A stretch of DNA of 13,401 bases from Microcystis sp. T1-4 (GTDB taxonomy: Bacteria > Cyanobacteriota > Cyanobacteriia > Cyanobacteriales > Microcystaceae): assembly GCF_000297435.1 (NCBI RefSeq), contig NZ_CAIP01000407.1, positions 1 through 13,401 of the forward strand. The letters are read 5' to 3'. Positions within the stretch are counted from its first letter, which is position 1. Every line of letters starts with the position of its first letter. Below are positions 1-8,256 of this stretch, one piece after another. Below the pieces are notes generated by a model that saw only the letters and a program-made list of their open reading frames with translations, was not told the DNA's origin and did no database searches. The translations under genes were made by a program, and so were the position numbers.

Positions 1-22
1 GAACCTAGAAGAGCCCTGCTTT

Positions 23-99
23 CTGACTCCTATCTCCTGAATACTGTCTCCTGTCTCCTGAATACTGTCTCCTGAATCCTGACGACCGACTCCTAACCC
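23..99. repeat. Heptanucleotide (STRR-like) tandem repeat island 1
   Basis: Eleven consecutive 7-bp units can be read without a gap: CTGACTC, CTATCTC, CTGAATA, CTGTCTC, CTGTCTC, CTGAATA, CTGTCTC, CTGAATC, CTGACGA, CCGACTC, CTAACCC. The island begins 26 bp past the stop codon of the minus-strand comM gene, so on the comM strand it reads GAGTCAG-type. It belongs to the same degenerate heptad family as the islands at 3957-4100, 9938-9965 and 13371-13401. Short tandemly repeated repetitive sequences with 7-bp units are known from cyanobacterial genomes; any role here is unknown. Confidence 0.85.
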
Positions 100-125
100 C
101 ACCAACAAACTTTTTGCCGCAAACC

Positions 126-1652
126 CTAACTTAAACGATCAAGAGTGCGATACTGAATTGCTTCGGCAACGTGGGAACTTTTCAGCATTTCACTATCTCC
201 TAAATCGGCAATGGTGCGGGCAACTTTGAGAATGCGATCCATTGCTCGGGCCGATAAACCCAATTTTCGGATTGCCCCTTCTAAAATATGGCGACTGCTA
301 TGATCAAGAGCGCAAAAACGCCGCAAATGCTCGGAATTCATCTCCGCATTAGAGCGAATCCCCGTATTCTGAAAGCGATCGCTGGCCTTTTGTCGGGCCC
401 CTTCTACCCGTTGCCGCACCTGCTCAGAAGCTTCTCCCCGACTCTCTTGGGTCATTTCTTCTGGTTTCAGGCGATTTACCGTCACTTGTAGGTCAATACG
501 GTCTAAAAGCGGTCCCGATAATTTCGCCCAATACTGTTCCCGTTGTCGCGGTGAACAGCTGCAGGGTTGCACCGAATCACCGTAATAACCACAGGGACAG
601 GGATTGGTACTGGCCACCAAGGTAAAACGGGCCGGAAAAGCGACGGAAAGACGAGTGCGAGAAATGCTCACATAACCATCCTCTAGGGGTTGTCGGAGAT
701 ATTCCAAGACACTGCGCTTAAATTCCGTTAATTCGTCCAAAAATAAAATACCACGGTGGGAAAGGGAGATTTCCCCCGGTCGGGGATAAGTGCCACCTCC
801 CACCAGCGCCGCTCCGGAAGCGGAGTGATGGGGACTGCGAAAAGGACGCTCGCGCACCAGAGAACCTCGATCTTTCAGTAATCCAGCGACGGAATGAATC
901 TGGGAGACTTCTAGGGATTCGGCAAAGGTAAGCTGGGGCAGAATTCCGGGTAAACGTCGCGCTAACATGGTTTTACCGCTACCCGGTGGCCCGACAAAAA
1001 TTAGGTTATGACCTCCAGCTGCGGCAATTTCCAGGGCCCGACGGCCAATTGCTTGACCTTTAACATCCTTGAGATCGGGAAGATTTACCCGCGATCGCCC
1101 AAATTCTTCGGCAGCGTTAAAAGTCATCGGTGAATAGCGATCGGGTTCATTTAAGAAATTTACCACTTCCGATAGATGACGAAACCCATACACTTGTACG
1201 CCTTTGACCACGGCTGCTTCTTTGGCATTATCGGCGGGAACCACTAAACCCTTGATCCCCATTTTTTCGGCGGCGGCAGCAATCGGTAAAACCCCCGCCA
1301 CGGGACGCAAACTACCATCGAGGGATAATTCACCTAAAAAGAGAAAATCCCCCAATAAATCGGCTTCTACCTGTTCGGAAGCCCCTAAAATGCCGATACT
1401 AATCGGTAAATCATAAATCGGCCCCTCTTTGCGGATATCGGCGGGACTTAAATTGATGACAATTTTGCGGATGGGAAAGGCAAATCCGGCATTTTTTAGG
1501 GAAGCTTTTACCCTTTCTTTCGACTCCTGCACGGCGGTATCGGGTAAACCCACCACGGCAATTCCGGGTAATCCCCCCGATACATCCACCTCTACCCCGA
1601 TTTTAATGGCATCGATGCCGATAATTGCCGCACTCCAAACCCTTGCTAACAT
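126..1652 (-). CDS. comM: ComM/YifB family AAA+ ATPase (Mg-chelatase-like)
   Basis: Complete 508-aa protein, the usual length for YifB/ComM. The start MLARVWSAA is typical of the family. Residues 1-170 form the Lon-protease/ChlI-like N-terminal domain. An AAA+ module follows, with Walker A GPPGSGKT at 221-228 and Walker B GILFLDEL at 301-308. After it comes a cysteine cluster (C352, C354, C364, C366 in the NPCPCG...PCSCSPRQ region) and the SGPLLDRID motif at 379-387; a C-terminal Mg-chelatase-type helical domain ends the protein. In naturally transformable bacteria ComM is a hexameric branch-migration motor that extends integration of incoming single-stranded DNA. That role is inferred here from family membership, because no competence genes lie nearby. 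The gene diverges from the HIT gene across 180 bp and carries two HIP1 sites (375 and 1091). Confidence 0.95.
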   Translation of the reverse strand: MLARVWSAAIIGIDAIKIGVEVDVSGGLPGIAVVGLPDTAVQESKERVKASLKNAGFAFPIRKIVINLSPADIRKEGPIYDLPISIGILGASEQVEADLLGDFLFLGELSLDGSLRPVAGVLPIAAAAEKMGIKGLVVPADNAKEAAVVKGVQVYGFRHLSEVVNFLNEPDRYSPMTFNAAEEFGRSRVNLPDLKDVKGQAIGRRALEIAAAGGHNLIFVGPPGSGKTMLARRLPGILPQLTFAESLEVSQIHSVAGLLKDRGSLVRERPFRSPHHSASGAALVGGGTYPRPGEISLSHRGILFLDELTEFKRSVLEYLRQPLEDGYVSISRTRLSVAFPARFTLVASTNPCPCGYYGDSVQPCSCSPRQREQYWAKLSGPLLDRIDLQVTVNRLKPEEMTQESRGEASEQVRQRVEGARQKASDRFQNTGIRSNAEMNSEHLRRFCALDHSSRHILEGAIRKLGLSARAMDRILKVARTIADLGDSEMLKSSHVAEAIQYRTLDRLS

Positions 1653-1802
1653 TTTGGCTCAAGTAAAAATAAAGTGAGTTCTTAGGAAAATGAAACAGGA
1701 TGTTAGGCTAGTTTTCCGCATAAAAATGATTTTATCTGGGAATTTACCCTGAAAATCAGCCTATTTCTGGGGATAACCTAACCAGAAAAGCTGAGAGCTT
1801 AA

Positions 1803-1811
1803 TGGTATAGT
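1803..1811 (+). promoter_or_regulatory. Candidate extended -10 promoter of the HIT gene
   Basis: TGGTATAGT matches an extended -10 (TGn followed by TATAGT) and ends 21 bp before the ATG at 1833. No convincing -35 hexamer lies 17 bp upstream, which is acceptable for extended -10 promoters. The 180-bp divergent region with comM also holds an imperfect inverted repeat (GGCTAGTTTTC against GAAAATCAGCC) enclosing a small ATAAAA/TTTTAT hairpin. I could not assign a clear promoter to comM. Confidence 0.4.
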
Positions 1812-1832
1812 TAAAAAAAAAGCAATTTGTCT

Positions 1833-2174
1833 ATGAGCGAGACTATTTTTAGCAAAATTATCCGGAAAGAAATTCCTGCCTCGATCGTCTATGAAGATGA
1901 TCTGGTTCTCGCTTTTCGAGATGTTAATCCCCAAGCACCCACCCATATCCTCATTATCCCCAAAAAACCGATTCCGAAACTAGAGGAAGCCAGCGACAGC
2001 GATCGCGATTTATTGGGACATTTGTTACTAACTGTTAAAAAAGTGGCCGCCGAAGCTAAATTAAGTCAAGGTTATCGAGTAGTGATCAATAATGGGGAAC
2101 ATGGAGGTCAAACCGTCGATCATCTTCATGTCCATCTTTTAGGCGATCGCTCAATGTCTTGGCCTCCGGGTTAA
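1833..2174 (+). CDS. HIT domain protein (HINT-type purine nucleotide hydrolase)
   Basis: A 113-aa protein of standard size for the HINT branch of the histidine triad superfamily. The N-terminal MSETIFSKIIRKEIPA and APTHILIIPKKPI (about 35-47) are characteristic. The triad HLHVH is at H97, H99 and H101, with the nucleophilic histidine second in HVH. These small cytosolic enzymes hydrolyse nucleoside phosphoramidates and AMP-lysine type substrates; their physiological role is poorly defined. I chose the ATG at 1833 over the in-frame TTG at 1827 because homologues usually start MSETIF and the TTG adds only Met-Ser. Two HIP1 sites lie inside the gene (1999 and 2143). Confidence 0.93.
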   Translation: MSETIFSKIIRKEIPASIVYEDDLVLAFRDVNPQAPTHILIIPKKPIPKLEEASDSDRDLLGHLLLTVKKVAAEAKLSQGYRVVINNGEHGGQTVDHLHVHLLGDRSMSWPPG

Positions 2175-2186
2175 ACTCCTGTTATT

Positions 2187-2210
2187 TTCCCCCATTTTTG
2201 GGGAATTTTA
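2187..2210 (+). terminator. Possible intrinsic terminator after the HIT gene
   Basis: A short hairpin with a TTCCCC/GGGGAA stem (6 bp) and a loop of about 7 nt is followed by TTTTA. It starts 13 bp after the HIT stop codon. The T-tract is short and rho-independent termination is not well established in cyanobacteria, so this is tentative. Confidence 0.4.
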
Positions 2211-2276
2211 GAGCTAGAAGCGTTCTTTTCCGAGTCAGTCTTCTCGATTTAGTTATTTTTTGCTTCTGTTGAACCC

Positions 2277-2813
2277 ATGAATAGGTCTATTTCTGCGATC
2301 GCATTGTCCAGCACCCTGCTGTTATTTCCCTTCACCCCTACGACTCTCGCTCAATCGGAATGCTTTCTCCAAAGAGCAGATGGACAACACATAGATCTTA
2401 GCCGTCTCTGTGGCGGTTCATCCAGAAATAGGAAAAATTCCCCGCAAGTTTATCAGCTACCGATTCAACGCCGGGTTAACGGCATTCCCACGGTGATGGT
2501 AGTTTTTAATAACCGTCACTATTATGAAATGCTTTTTGATACGGGAGCTAGTGGTATCGTCCTCACCGATGCCATGGCGAAAGCGATGAAAGTCAAACGG
2601 GAAAAGGAAGTACTCGCTCATACCGCCGGCGGTGTCGTTACTGTGTATCTTGGTCGCATTAATTCTGTTAAAGTGGGCGAGGTGGCTTTATCTAATCAGA
2701 TTGTTGGTATTTCTCCCCAAATGGAAGGGTTAGGACTCTTGGGACAAACTTTTTTTGGTTCCTATGATGTCACGATCAAAAAAGATGTGATTGAATTACG
2801 TTATCGTTCATAG
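2277..2813 (+). CDS. Secreted retropepsin-like aspartic protease (clan AA)
   Basis: A 178-aa protein with a Sec-type signal: Asn-Arg near the N-terminus, a hydrophobic stretch at about 5-20, and a probable cleavage after A25 (TLA|QS). The mature part has a cysteine-containing N-terminal segment (C29 and C45). A single retroviral-type aspartyl protease domain follows, with the catalytic motif FDTGAS at 87-92 (Asp88) and the family's second glycine-rich motif LGLLGQTFF near 151-159. Such single-domain proteases act as dimers, so one DTG per chain is expected. The likely location is periplasm or thylakoid lumen; substrates are unknown. The gene follows the HIT gene by 102 bp and converges on hppD with 31 bp between them. 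A HIP1 site overlaps the signal-peptide codons at 2295. Confidence 0.88.
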   Translation: MNRSISAIALSSTLLLFPFTPTTLAQSECFLQRADGQHIDLSRLCGGSSRNRKNSPQVYQLPIQRRVNGIPTVMVVFNNRHYYEMLFDTGASGIVLTDAMAKAMKVKREKEVLAHTAGGVVTVYLGRINSVKVGEVALSNQIVGISPQMEGLGLLGQTFFGSYDVTIKKDVIELRYRS

Positions 2814-2844
2814 TCTCATGGGAAAAATTATCGCTTTTCTGACT

Positions 2845-3930
2845 CTAATCTAAAGTTCCTCTCTGTATTTGTTCCCGTTCGATCGCTTCAAATAAAGCCC
2901 GGAAGTTGCCTTCTCCAAAACCTCTAGCGGCATGACGTCGCTCGATTAATTCAAAAAAGAAAGTCGGCTGGGAAAAAATTGGTTTAGTGAAAATTTGCAG
3001 TAAAGTTGGCTTTTCCTGGAGAGAATAACTATTTTGTTCAAAATCGATGAGAATTTCCTTTTTTTTAATTTCTGACCATTCCCAATCAGCAATATTAAAA
3101 TCTTTTTTTTGATAGTTAATTTGTTGATAATAACTGTCGGGAACTGATAAAAACTCTATCTTTTTTTCTCTTAATTTTTGAGTTAAGTTCACAATATTTT
3201 CGGTTTTTAAAGCAATGTGTTGAATGCCAGATTTTTGATTAATATCTAAAAATTCTTGTATTTGAGAACTGTTACTATCTGGCTCATTAATCGGTAATTT
3301 TAATTCAGTTTTCGGGTAAACAAGTACCTGAGAATAAAGACCAGAACGCTCCGTTTTAATAGTAAAAGTTTGCCTTTTTTTAAAGCCTAAATTTTCCTCA
3401 TACCAATTGGCTGTTAACTCTAAATTCCCTTGAAAAACATTTAAAACTAAGTGATCAATTGCCAGAATATCCTGATTATATTGTTGCTGACTATCGTATT
3501 GAATCAGATGAGGATCGGCTAAAATTGGCGTGATTCCCTGCCTTTCAATTAACGTATGTTTGAGATCAGCAATGCTAGAGATTTGACAGCTTTTTATCTT
3601 ACCCCTAGCCAAAACAGTTTCCTCAATAAAAATATCCTGTTTAATTCTCCTAGCTAAAGTGTCTAAATCCTCCACTTGAAAAGCTACATCCGCCACCCCT
3701 TCAGGATATTTACCTAAAAATTCCGCCACGGGACTAAGGGAATTTAAGGGAGAAGATAAGATAAAAATAATCTGTTTAGTTTTATCTTTTTGGATGCCAT
3801 TGCCGACTATTTCCGTGTGTGTGTGGAGATTAACTAAACTTGCGATCGCCTGAAAATCCATCACCCGCACAAACCAATCCCGCCATTTTTTGGCCGATTC
3901 TACATAAAAATGAATATGATCAACAAACAT
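2845..3930 (-). CDS. hppD: 4-hydroxyphenylpyruvate dioxygenase
   Basis: A 361-aa two-lobed vicinal-oxygen-chelate protein that converts 4-hydroxyphenylpyruvate to homogentisate. In cyanobacteria this feeds tocopherol synthesis rather than plastoquinone. The C-terminus carries the HPPD signature: FTKPIFSQPTFFFELIERR followed by GFGEGNFRALFEAIEREQ. The three iron ligands are visible as H160 (AIDHLVLNV), H238 (IQHIAL) and E327 (FFELIE). I chose the ATG at 3930 (MFVDHIHFYV) rather than the in-frame start at 3999, because the first VOC strand begins right there and the upstream extension runs into repeat DNA. The gene is visibly AT- and Lys-rich compared with sat, but carries a HIP1 site at 3842. 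The SDR gene upstream on the same strand could be co-transcribed across the 173-bp repeat spacer. Confidence 0.9.
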   Translation of the reverse strand: MFVDHIHFYVESAKKWRDWFVRVMDFQAIASLVNLHTHTEIVGNGIQKDKTKQIIFILSSPLNSLSPVAEFLGKYPEGVADVAFQVEDLDTLARRIKQDIFIEETVLARGKIKSCQISSIADLKHTLIERQGITPILADPHLIQYDSQQQYNQDILAIDHLVLNVFQGNLELTANWYEENLGFKKRQTFTIKTERSGLYSQVLVYPKTELKLPINEPDSNSSQIQEFLDINQKSGIQHIALKTENIVNLTQKLREKKIEFLSVPDSYYQQINYQKKDFNIADWEWSEIKKKEILIDFEQNSYSLQEKPTLLQIFTKPIFSQPTFFFELIERRHAARGFGEGNFRALFEAIEREQIQRGTLD

Positions 3931-3956
3931 AGATAAAGTCAAAAAAAGGTTTTTTT

Positions 3957-4100
<144 letters not shown>

Positions 4101-4103
4101 GGA

Positions 4104-4808
4104 TTAAAAAAAGAGATGACTATCGGGTTGAATATTAATTTCCATGGGGACGGCTTGGGGTTCAGCATTCATGGCAAAATAGATAGCATCGGCGGCGGTT
4201 TGAGCGGTTAACATTTTAGTGCGATCAACTTTTAAGCTCACCTGATCCCAAAAAGGAGTATCGACACCACCAAAATAGAATAAAGTCATTTTAATACCAT
4301 AGCGTTTTAACTCATCGGCCAAACATTTACTAAAACCGACCACCCCGTACTTAGAAGCACAATAAGCGGCAGCCATAGCCATAGAATGCTTACCTAAAAT
4401 TCCCACCACATTACAGATATGACCGGCTTTATTTTCCTTCATCACATTAGCGGCAGCCTGACAGGTATAAAAACTCCCCTTCAGATTGAGGTCGAGCATT
4501 TTATCTAAATCTTCCGGCGTGATTTTATTATATTGTTTCATCACACCGGCTCCGGCCGCATTAACCAACACATCCAACCGGCCGTAATGGGAGACAATTT
4601 TTGCCATCAAAGTTTCCACCTGAGTGGGATTGGTGATATCCGTCGGCACAATTAACGAGGGACAAGACAACTCACCAGCTAAATTAGATAAATTATCGGC
4701 ATTTCTGGCCACTAATACGAGTTTATGACCATTAACAGCTAGTTTACGGGCTAAAGTGGCACCGATCCCCCCCGTAGCACCGACAATCAGGACAACTTTT
4801 TCGCTCAT
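4104..4808 (-). CDS. SDR-family oxidoreductase lacking the usual catalytic Ser
   Basis: A 234-aa classical short-chain dehydrogenase/reductase with a Rossmann fold. The dinucleotide motif is GATGGIG at 10-16, the NNAG-type motif is NAAG at 83-86, the structural/catalytic Asn is N108 (LNLKG), and the active-site YxxxK is Y149-CAS-K153. The catalytic Ser normally lies 13 residues before Tyr. That position is Gly136 here (NVVGILG instead of the usual NISS-type), with Ser142 the nearest serine. The cofactor is probably NADP(H), judging by VARN at the end of strand 2, but this is uncertain. The substrate is unknown. The gene lies upstream of hppD on the same strand and diverges from sat across 131 bp. 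It could be an active SDR using another residue or a catalytically impaired one. Confidence 0.88.
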   Translation of the reverse strand: MSEKVVLIVGATGGIGATLARKLAVNGHKLVLVARNADNLSNLAGELSCPSLIVPTDITNPTQVETLMAKIVSHYGRLDVLVNAAGAGVMKQYNKITPEDLDKMLDLNLKGSFYTCQAAANVMKENKAGHICNVVGILGKHSMAMAAAYCASKYGVVGFSKCLADELKRYGIKMTLFYFGGVDTPFWDQVSLKVDRTKMLTAQTAADAIYFAMNAEPQAVPMEINIQPDSHLFF

Positions 4809-4835
4809 AATTATTGATAATTCTTTACAAATCTT

Positions 4836-4841
4836 ATTGTA
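4836..4841 (-). promoter_or_regulatory. Candidate -10 box of the SDR gene
   Basis: On the minus strand this reads TACAAT, a good sigma-70-type -10 hexamer, 27 bp before the SDR ATG. No matching -35 hexamer is obvious at the standard distance. It lies within the 131-bp divergent region shared with sat. Confidence 0.35.
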
Positions 4842-4919
4842 AACTGTTCCAACGGGAAAATCATCGCCGGACCCAACCCCTTGATTAAGGGTTAACCAAC
4901 TTCTGATAGGATAAACCGT

Positions 4920-4931
4920 GACAATGTAAAG
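4920..4931 (+). promoter_or_regulatory. GACAATGTAAAG motif upstream of sat (shared with msrA)
   Basis: This 12-bp sequence ends 8 bp before the sat start codon. The identical 12-mer occurs at 12652-12663 upstream of msrA. GACAAT could serve as a -10 box with transcription starting close to the ATG, or the motif could be an operator or 5'-UTR element. Only the identity is seen; the function is inferred. Confidence 0.4.
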
Positions 4932-4939
4932 AAATTTTT

Positions 4940-6109
4940 ATGACTGTACTGACCGAAGGAATCGCGCCCCACGGTGGGCAATTAATTAATCGTATTGCTA
5001 CCGCTGCCGAAAAAGCCGAATTTCTGGCCCTAGCTGAAAAACTACCGCGAGTTTCCTTAGATGAACGAGCGCTCTCGGATTTAGTTATGATTGCTATCGG
5101 TGGTTTCAGTCCCCTCAAAGGCTTTATGGAACAGGACGACTACGAAAAAGTCGTCGATGATATGCGTCTAATCAATGGTTTACCCTGGGCAATTCCCGTG
5201 ACTCTTTCCGTTAGCGAAGAAGTGGCGGATCCCCTCAAAGAAGGCAACTGGATTCGTTTAGATGACAGCGAAGGCAACTTTGTCGGAGTCCTAGAACTAA
5301 CCCAAAAATACCGTTATAATAAAGCCCACGAAGCAGTTAACGTCTATCGTACCGACGACCAGAAACACCCCGGGGTAAAAGTCCTCTACGAACAGGGAGA
5401 AATTAACCTCGCAGGTCCGATTTGGTTACTTCAGCGCGATCCTCATCCTCAGTTTCCCAAATATCAGATCGATCCTCTACAATCGCGCCAGATGTTCCAC
5501 GAAAAAGCTTGGAAAACGATTGTCGGTTTCCAAACCCGTAATCCCATCCACCGGGCCCACGAATATATTCAAAAATGCGCCCTAGAAGTGGTAGATGGTT
5601 TATTCTTGCATCCCCTTGTCGGCGCTACCAAAAGCGATGATGTGCCGGCCGATGTGCGGATGCGTTGCTATGAGATCATGATGGATAAATACTTTCCCCA
5701 AGATCGCGTTATTCTAGCTATCAACCCCTCAGCTATGCGTTACGCCGGCCCCCGGGAAGCAATTTTCCACGCTATTATCCGTAAAAACTACGGTTGTACC
5801 CATTTTATCGTCGGTCGTGACCATGCCGGAGTCGGTGACTACTACGGAACCTACGATGCTCAGTATATCTTTGATGAGTTCGAGCCGGGGGAATTGGGAA
5901 TCGTGCCAATGAAGTTTGAACACGCTTTCTACTGTACCCGCACTTCGGGAATGGCAACCACCAAAACTAGCCCCAGTTTACCGGAAGAAAGAATCCACCT
6001 TTCGGGAACGAAAGTCCGGGAACTGCTGCGCAAAGGAGAATTACCACCTCCGGAATTCTCCCGTCCAGAAGTGGCTGCCGAATTAATCCGGGCTATGCAA
6101 GGATCATGA
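4940..6109 (+). CDS. sat: Sulfate adenylyltransferase (ATP sulfurylase)
   Basis: A 389-aa single-chain ATP sulfurylase of the homo-oligomeric type, catalysing ATP + sulfate to adenosine 5'-phosphosulfate + PPi, the first step of assimilatory sulfate reduction in the cytosol. An N-terminal PUA-like domain (about 1-165) precedes the catalytic domain. That domain carries QTRNPIHRAH at 198-207 (the nucleotide-binding QxRNPxHxxH), GRDHAG at 292-297 and LSGTKVRE at 354-361. No APS kinase domain is fused, so APS kinase must be encoded elsewhere. Length and motifs are normal for cyanobacteria. The stop codon TGA overlaps the ATG of the orthocaspase-like gene (ATGA, 6106-6109), which suggests translational coupling and a shared transcript. 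Confidence 0.97.
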   Translation: MTVLTEGIAPHGGQLINRIATAAEKAEFLALAEKLPRVSLDERALSDLVMIAIGGFSPLKGFMEQDDYEKVVDDMRLINGLPWAIPVTLSVSEEVADPLKEGNWIRLDDSEGNFVGVLELTQKYRYNKAHEAVNVYRTDDQKHPGVKVLYEQGEINLAGPIWLLQRDPHPQFPKYQIDPLQSRQMFHEKAWKTIVGFQTRNPIHRAHEYIQKCALEVVDGLFLHPLVGATKSDDVPADVRMRCYEIMMDKYFPQDRVILAINPSAMRYAGPREAIFHAIIRKNYGCTHFIVGRDHAGVGDYYGTYDAQYIFDEFEPGELGIVPMKFEHAFYCTRTSGMATTKTSPSLPEERIHLSGTKVRELLRKGELPPPEFSRPEVAAELIRAMQGS

Positions 6110-8181
6110 ACATAACTAGGCGAGAATTTGTCCAGCAGACAGGTTGGGGGTTGCTGACTTTGGCGATTAGTCAAGGGACAGTTAACCGTCATTTGGCCGC
6201 TCTCGCCGCCCCTAATCCCCGAAAATTGGCTCTTTTAGTCGGTATTGACCAGTATGGGGCGAATATTCCGCCGCTGCCCGGCTGTCTTACCGATGTGGAG
6301 TTACAAAAAGACCTTCTCCGTTATCGTTTTGGCTTTCAGGATGCTGATATAGTGACTTTAACGGGAAAAAAAGCCAGTGGAGAAGCGATCGAAGCGGCTT
6401 TTTTAGAACATTTGATCGCCCAAGCCAGGTTGGGGGATGTGGTAATTTTTCACTTTAGCGGTTATGGCAGTCTTGGGGCCGGAAAAGAGGTTTTTATTAC
6501 TGCTGATGGGGCAGAAAATGCTTTAATCAAGGAAAATATCCTGCTGATGGCTCGCTGTCTAGCTACGGATAAGTTTAGCTTGATTTTTGATAGTAGTCAT
6601 CTCCCCCAACCTCAGCCCTATCTCGGTAATCTCCGCGTTCGTTCCTATCCCGAAAGCCTTACTGATCTTAACCCCGCCGAATTAACTTTCGCTACCGATA
6701 TTAAAACCCGTTTTAACCTCAAAAATAAGCCTAGTAACGGCGTTATTCTCGCTGCCGCTAAACCGGAGCAAATCGCCCTGGAATTGAGCGGTAATAGCCC
6801 CAATGCTGGCTTATTCACCTATGATCTCACCCAGTATCTCTGGCAAGCTTGCCCCAGTCCGACAATTGCGATCGCTTTTCCCCATCTCCGTAATCTTGTC
6901 GCTAGTCACAGCAGTCAACAACAGCAGCCGGCAATCCTAACCAGTAATCAAAAAAATAATTCTGCGCCGCCATATCATATACAGCCAGAAAAGTCAAGGG
7001 GGGGCGCAGCAATTGTTACAAATCTTATTGATGAACGCACCCTAGAAGTCAATCTGGTCGGCCTGCCCTTAGAAATCCTAGAAAATTACGGGATTAACTC
7101 CTGTTTGAGCTTTATTGAGGCGACTGGGCAGGAAATCAGCCTAAAAATTCTCTCCCGTCAGGGTTTAAAAGCCAAAGCCCAGTTATTATCAGCAACCGCC
7201 TCCCTAGAAATAGGACAGATTCTAGAGGAAAAATTGCGGGTTTTTCCCAGTCAAATCGGCTTAATCGTCGGTTTGGATAGTAACTTAACCCGGATTGAAC
7301 GGGTAGATGCCACCAGTACCTTTGCCAGTTTGCCCGATGTGGCCGCCGTGGTTAACATTGGTGAACAAACGGTAGATTGTCTCTTAAGTCGAGTTGGTAG
7401 CGAAGAAACTGGCAATTATCAACTATTATCTCCCAATGGCTCCCTAATTATCGGTAGTTTAGGGGCGGCCAACGAAGCAATTAAATCGGGAATCAAACGA
7501 CTGCAATCGCAACTAGAAACCCTGCTGGCCTGCAAATTGTGGCACTTGTTGATCAATCAAGAATCCTCCGGTTTAGCCGTCATCGTCACCCTGGAAAGCC
7601 TCGATCAAACCTATATCTCCACGCTACAAACCCAAAAAATCGCGGGTAGCAGGGGGAATAATACCGCTAAAAATGACTTAATTCTGCCCGTCGGTACGGA
7701 AATTCGCTATCAAATCGAGAATCAAGAAGAACAACCCCTCTACGCACTGATCCTTGTCCTCGACAGCGATCGCCAACCGCTTTTATACTGTTCCCGTCCG
7801 GAAAACCCAGATAATTTCAGCAATTCCAGCCCATTAGCCCCCTTTGTCGTGGCGGCCAAAACCAAGGCCACCATCCCCAATGACCGCCAAGAACATTGGA
7901 AAATTAGTCAAGCCAAGGGCATCAGAGAACATCTCCTGATCTTCAGTCGCCATCCTTTCCCCAACACCTTAACCCTTCTCAATGCCACTCAAAGCCTCAA
8001 GGGAGAAGCAACCCAACTGCTCACCCTGACTAACCCCCTAGAAATAGCCAGAGCTTTCTGGAGCGATCTAAAATTAGATTTAGGTCTAAAAATGGATAGT
8101 TCTGGCAGTGTCATTGATGAATACGCCTTTGATCTGGGAACTTGGTCAGGTTTCCGGTTTATTTATCAAGTTATCGACTAA
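6106..8181 (+). CDS. Pseudo-orthocaspase (caspase-fold protein, YS variant) with Tat-like signal
   Basis: A 691-aa protein. The N-terminus TRREFVQQ plus a hydrophobic stretch and ALA-AP (about 33-36) looks like a twin-arginine export signal. Residues about 38-250 form a caspase p20-like domain: LALLVGIDQY (41-50), GDVVIFHFSGYGS (110-122), LIFDSSH (159-165) and NAGLFTYDLT (233-242). In active orthocaspases the two active-site motifs read SGHGS and DxCH. Here the dyad positions are Tyr120 and Ser164, so Cys-protease activity is not expected. YS pseudo-orthocaspases are known in cyanobacteria. After a Q/N-rich linker (about 268-300), roughly 390 further residues include a segment resembling DUF4384 at about 525-600. 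The gene overlaps sat by 4 bp. A scaffold or ligand-binding role outside the cytoplasmic membrane is my inference. Confidence 0.87.
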   Translation: MNITRREFVQQTGWGLLTLAISQGTVNRHLAALAAPNPRKLALLVGIDQYGANIPPLPGCLTDVELQKDLLRYRFGFQDADIVTLTGKKASGEAIEAAFLEHLIAQARLGDVVIFHFSGYGSLGAGKEVFITADGAENALIKENILLMARCLATDKFSLIFDSSHLPQPQPYLGNLRVRSYPESLTDLNPAELTFATDIKTRFNLKNKPSNGVILAAAKPEQIALELSGNSPNAGLFTYDLTQYLWQACPSPTIAIAFPHLRNLVASHSSQQQQPAILTSNQKNNSAPPYHIQPEKSRGGAAIVTNLIDERTLEVNLVGLPLEILENYGINSCLSFIEATGQEISLKILSRQGLKAKAQLLSATASLEIGQILEEKLRVFPSQIGLIVGLDSNLTRIERVDATSTFASLPDVAAVVNIGEQTVDCLLSRVGSEETGNYQLLSPNGSLIIGSLGAANEAIKSGIKRLQSQLETLLACKLWHLLINQESSGLAVIVTLESLDQTYISTLQTQKIAGSRGNNTAKNDLILPVGTEIRYQIENQEEQPLYALILVLDSDRQPLLYCSRPENPDNFSNSSPLAPFVVAAKTKATIPNDRQEHWKISQAKGIREHLLIFSRHPFPNTLTLLNATQSLKGEATQLLTLTNPLEIARAFWSDLKLDLGLKMDSSGSVIDEYAFDLGTWSGFRFIYQVID
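6958..7014 (+). repeat. Small inverted repeat inside the orthocaspase-like linker
   Basis: AATT-CTGCGCC on the left (6958-6968) mirrors GGCGCAG-C-AATT on the right (7003-7014). The 57-bp unit is exactly 19 codons (residues 285-303) and falls in a low-complexity Q/N-rich linker. It looks like a small palindromic element captured in frame, though a chance inverted repeat cannot be ruled out. Confidence 0.4.
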
Positions 8182-8256
8182 ATCGATAGAATGATTCTAT
8201 GGAATCCTTGAAAAGAAAAGGTTAAAATCCTAACACAGCTACCCCTAAATTTCCCG

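Noticed and set aside
288..491. Plus-strand open frames inside comM (also 1204-1416 and 1429-1677)
   Set aside because: They are antisense to a clearly conserved gene and show no recognisable protein features.
1827..1832. TTG start of the HIT gene
   Set aside because: An ATG lies two codons later and matches the usual family start MSETIF.
6106..8181. Active metacaspase/orthocaspase
   Set aside because: The dyad His and Cys positions are Tyr120 and Ser164, so proteolysis of the usual kind is not expected.
8186..8200. Terminator after the orthocaspase-like gene (ATAGAA-TGA-TTCTAT)
   Set aside because: It has a six-pair AT-rich stem and no following T-run; it is too weak to call.
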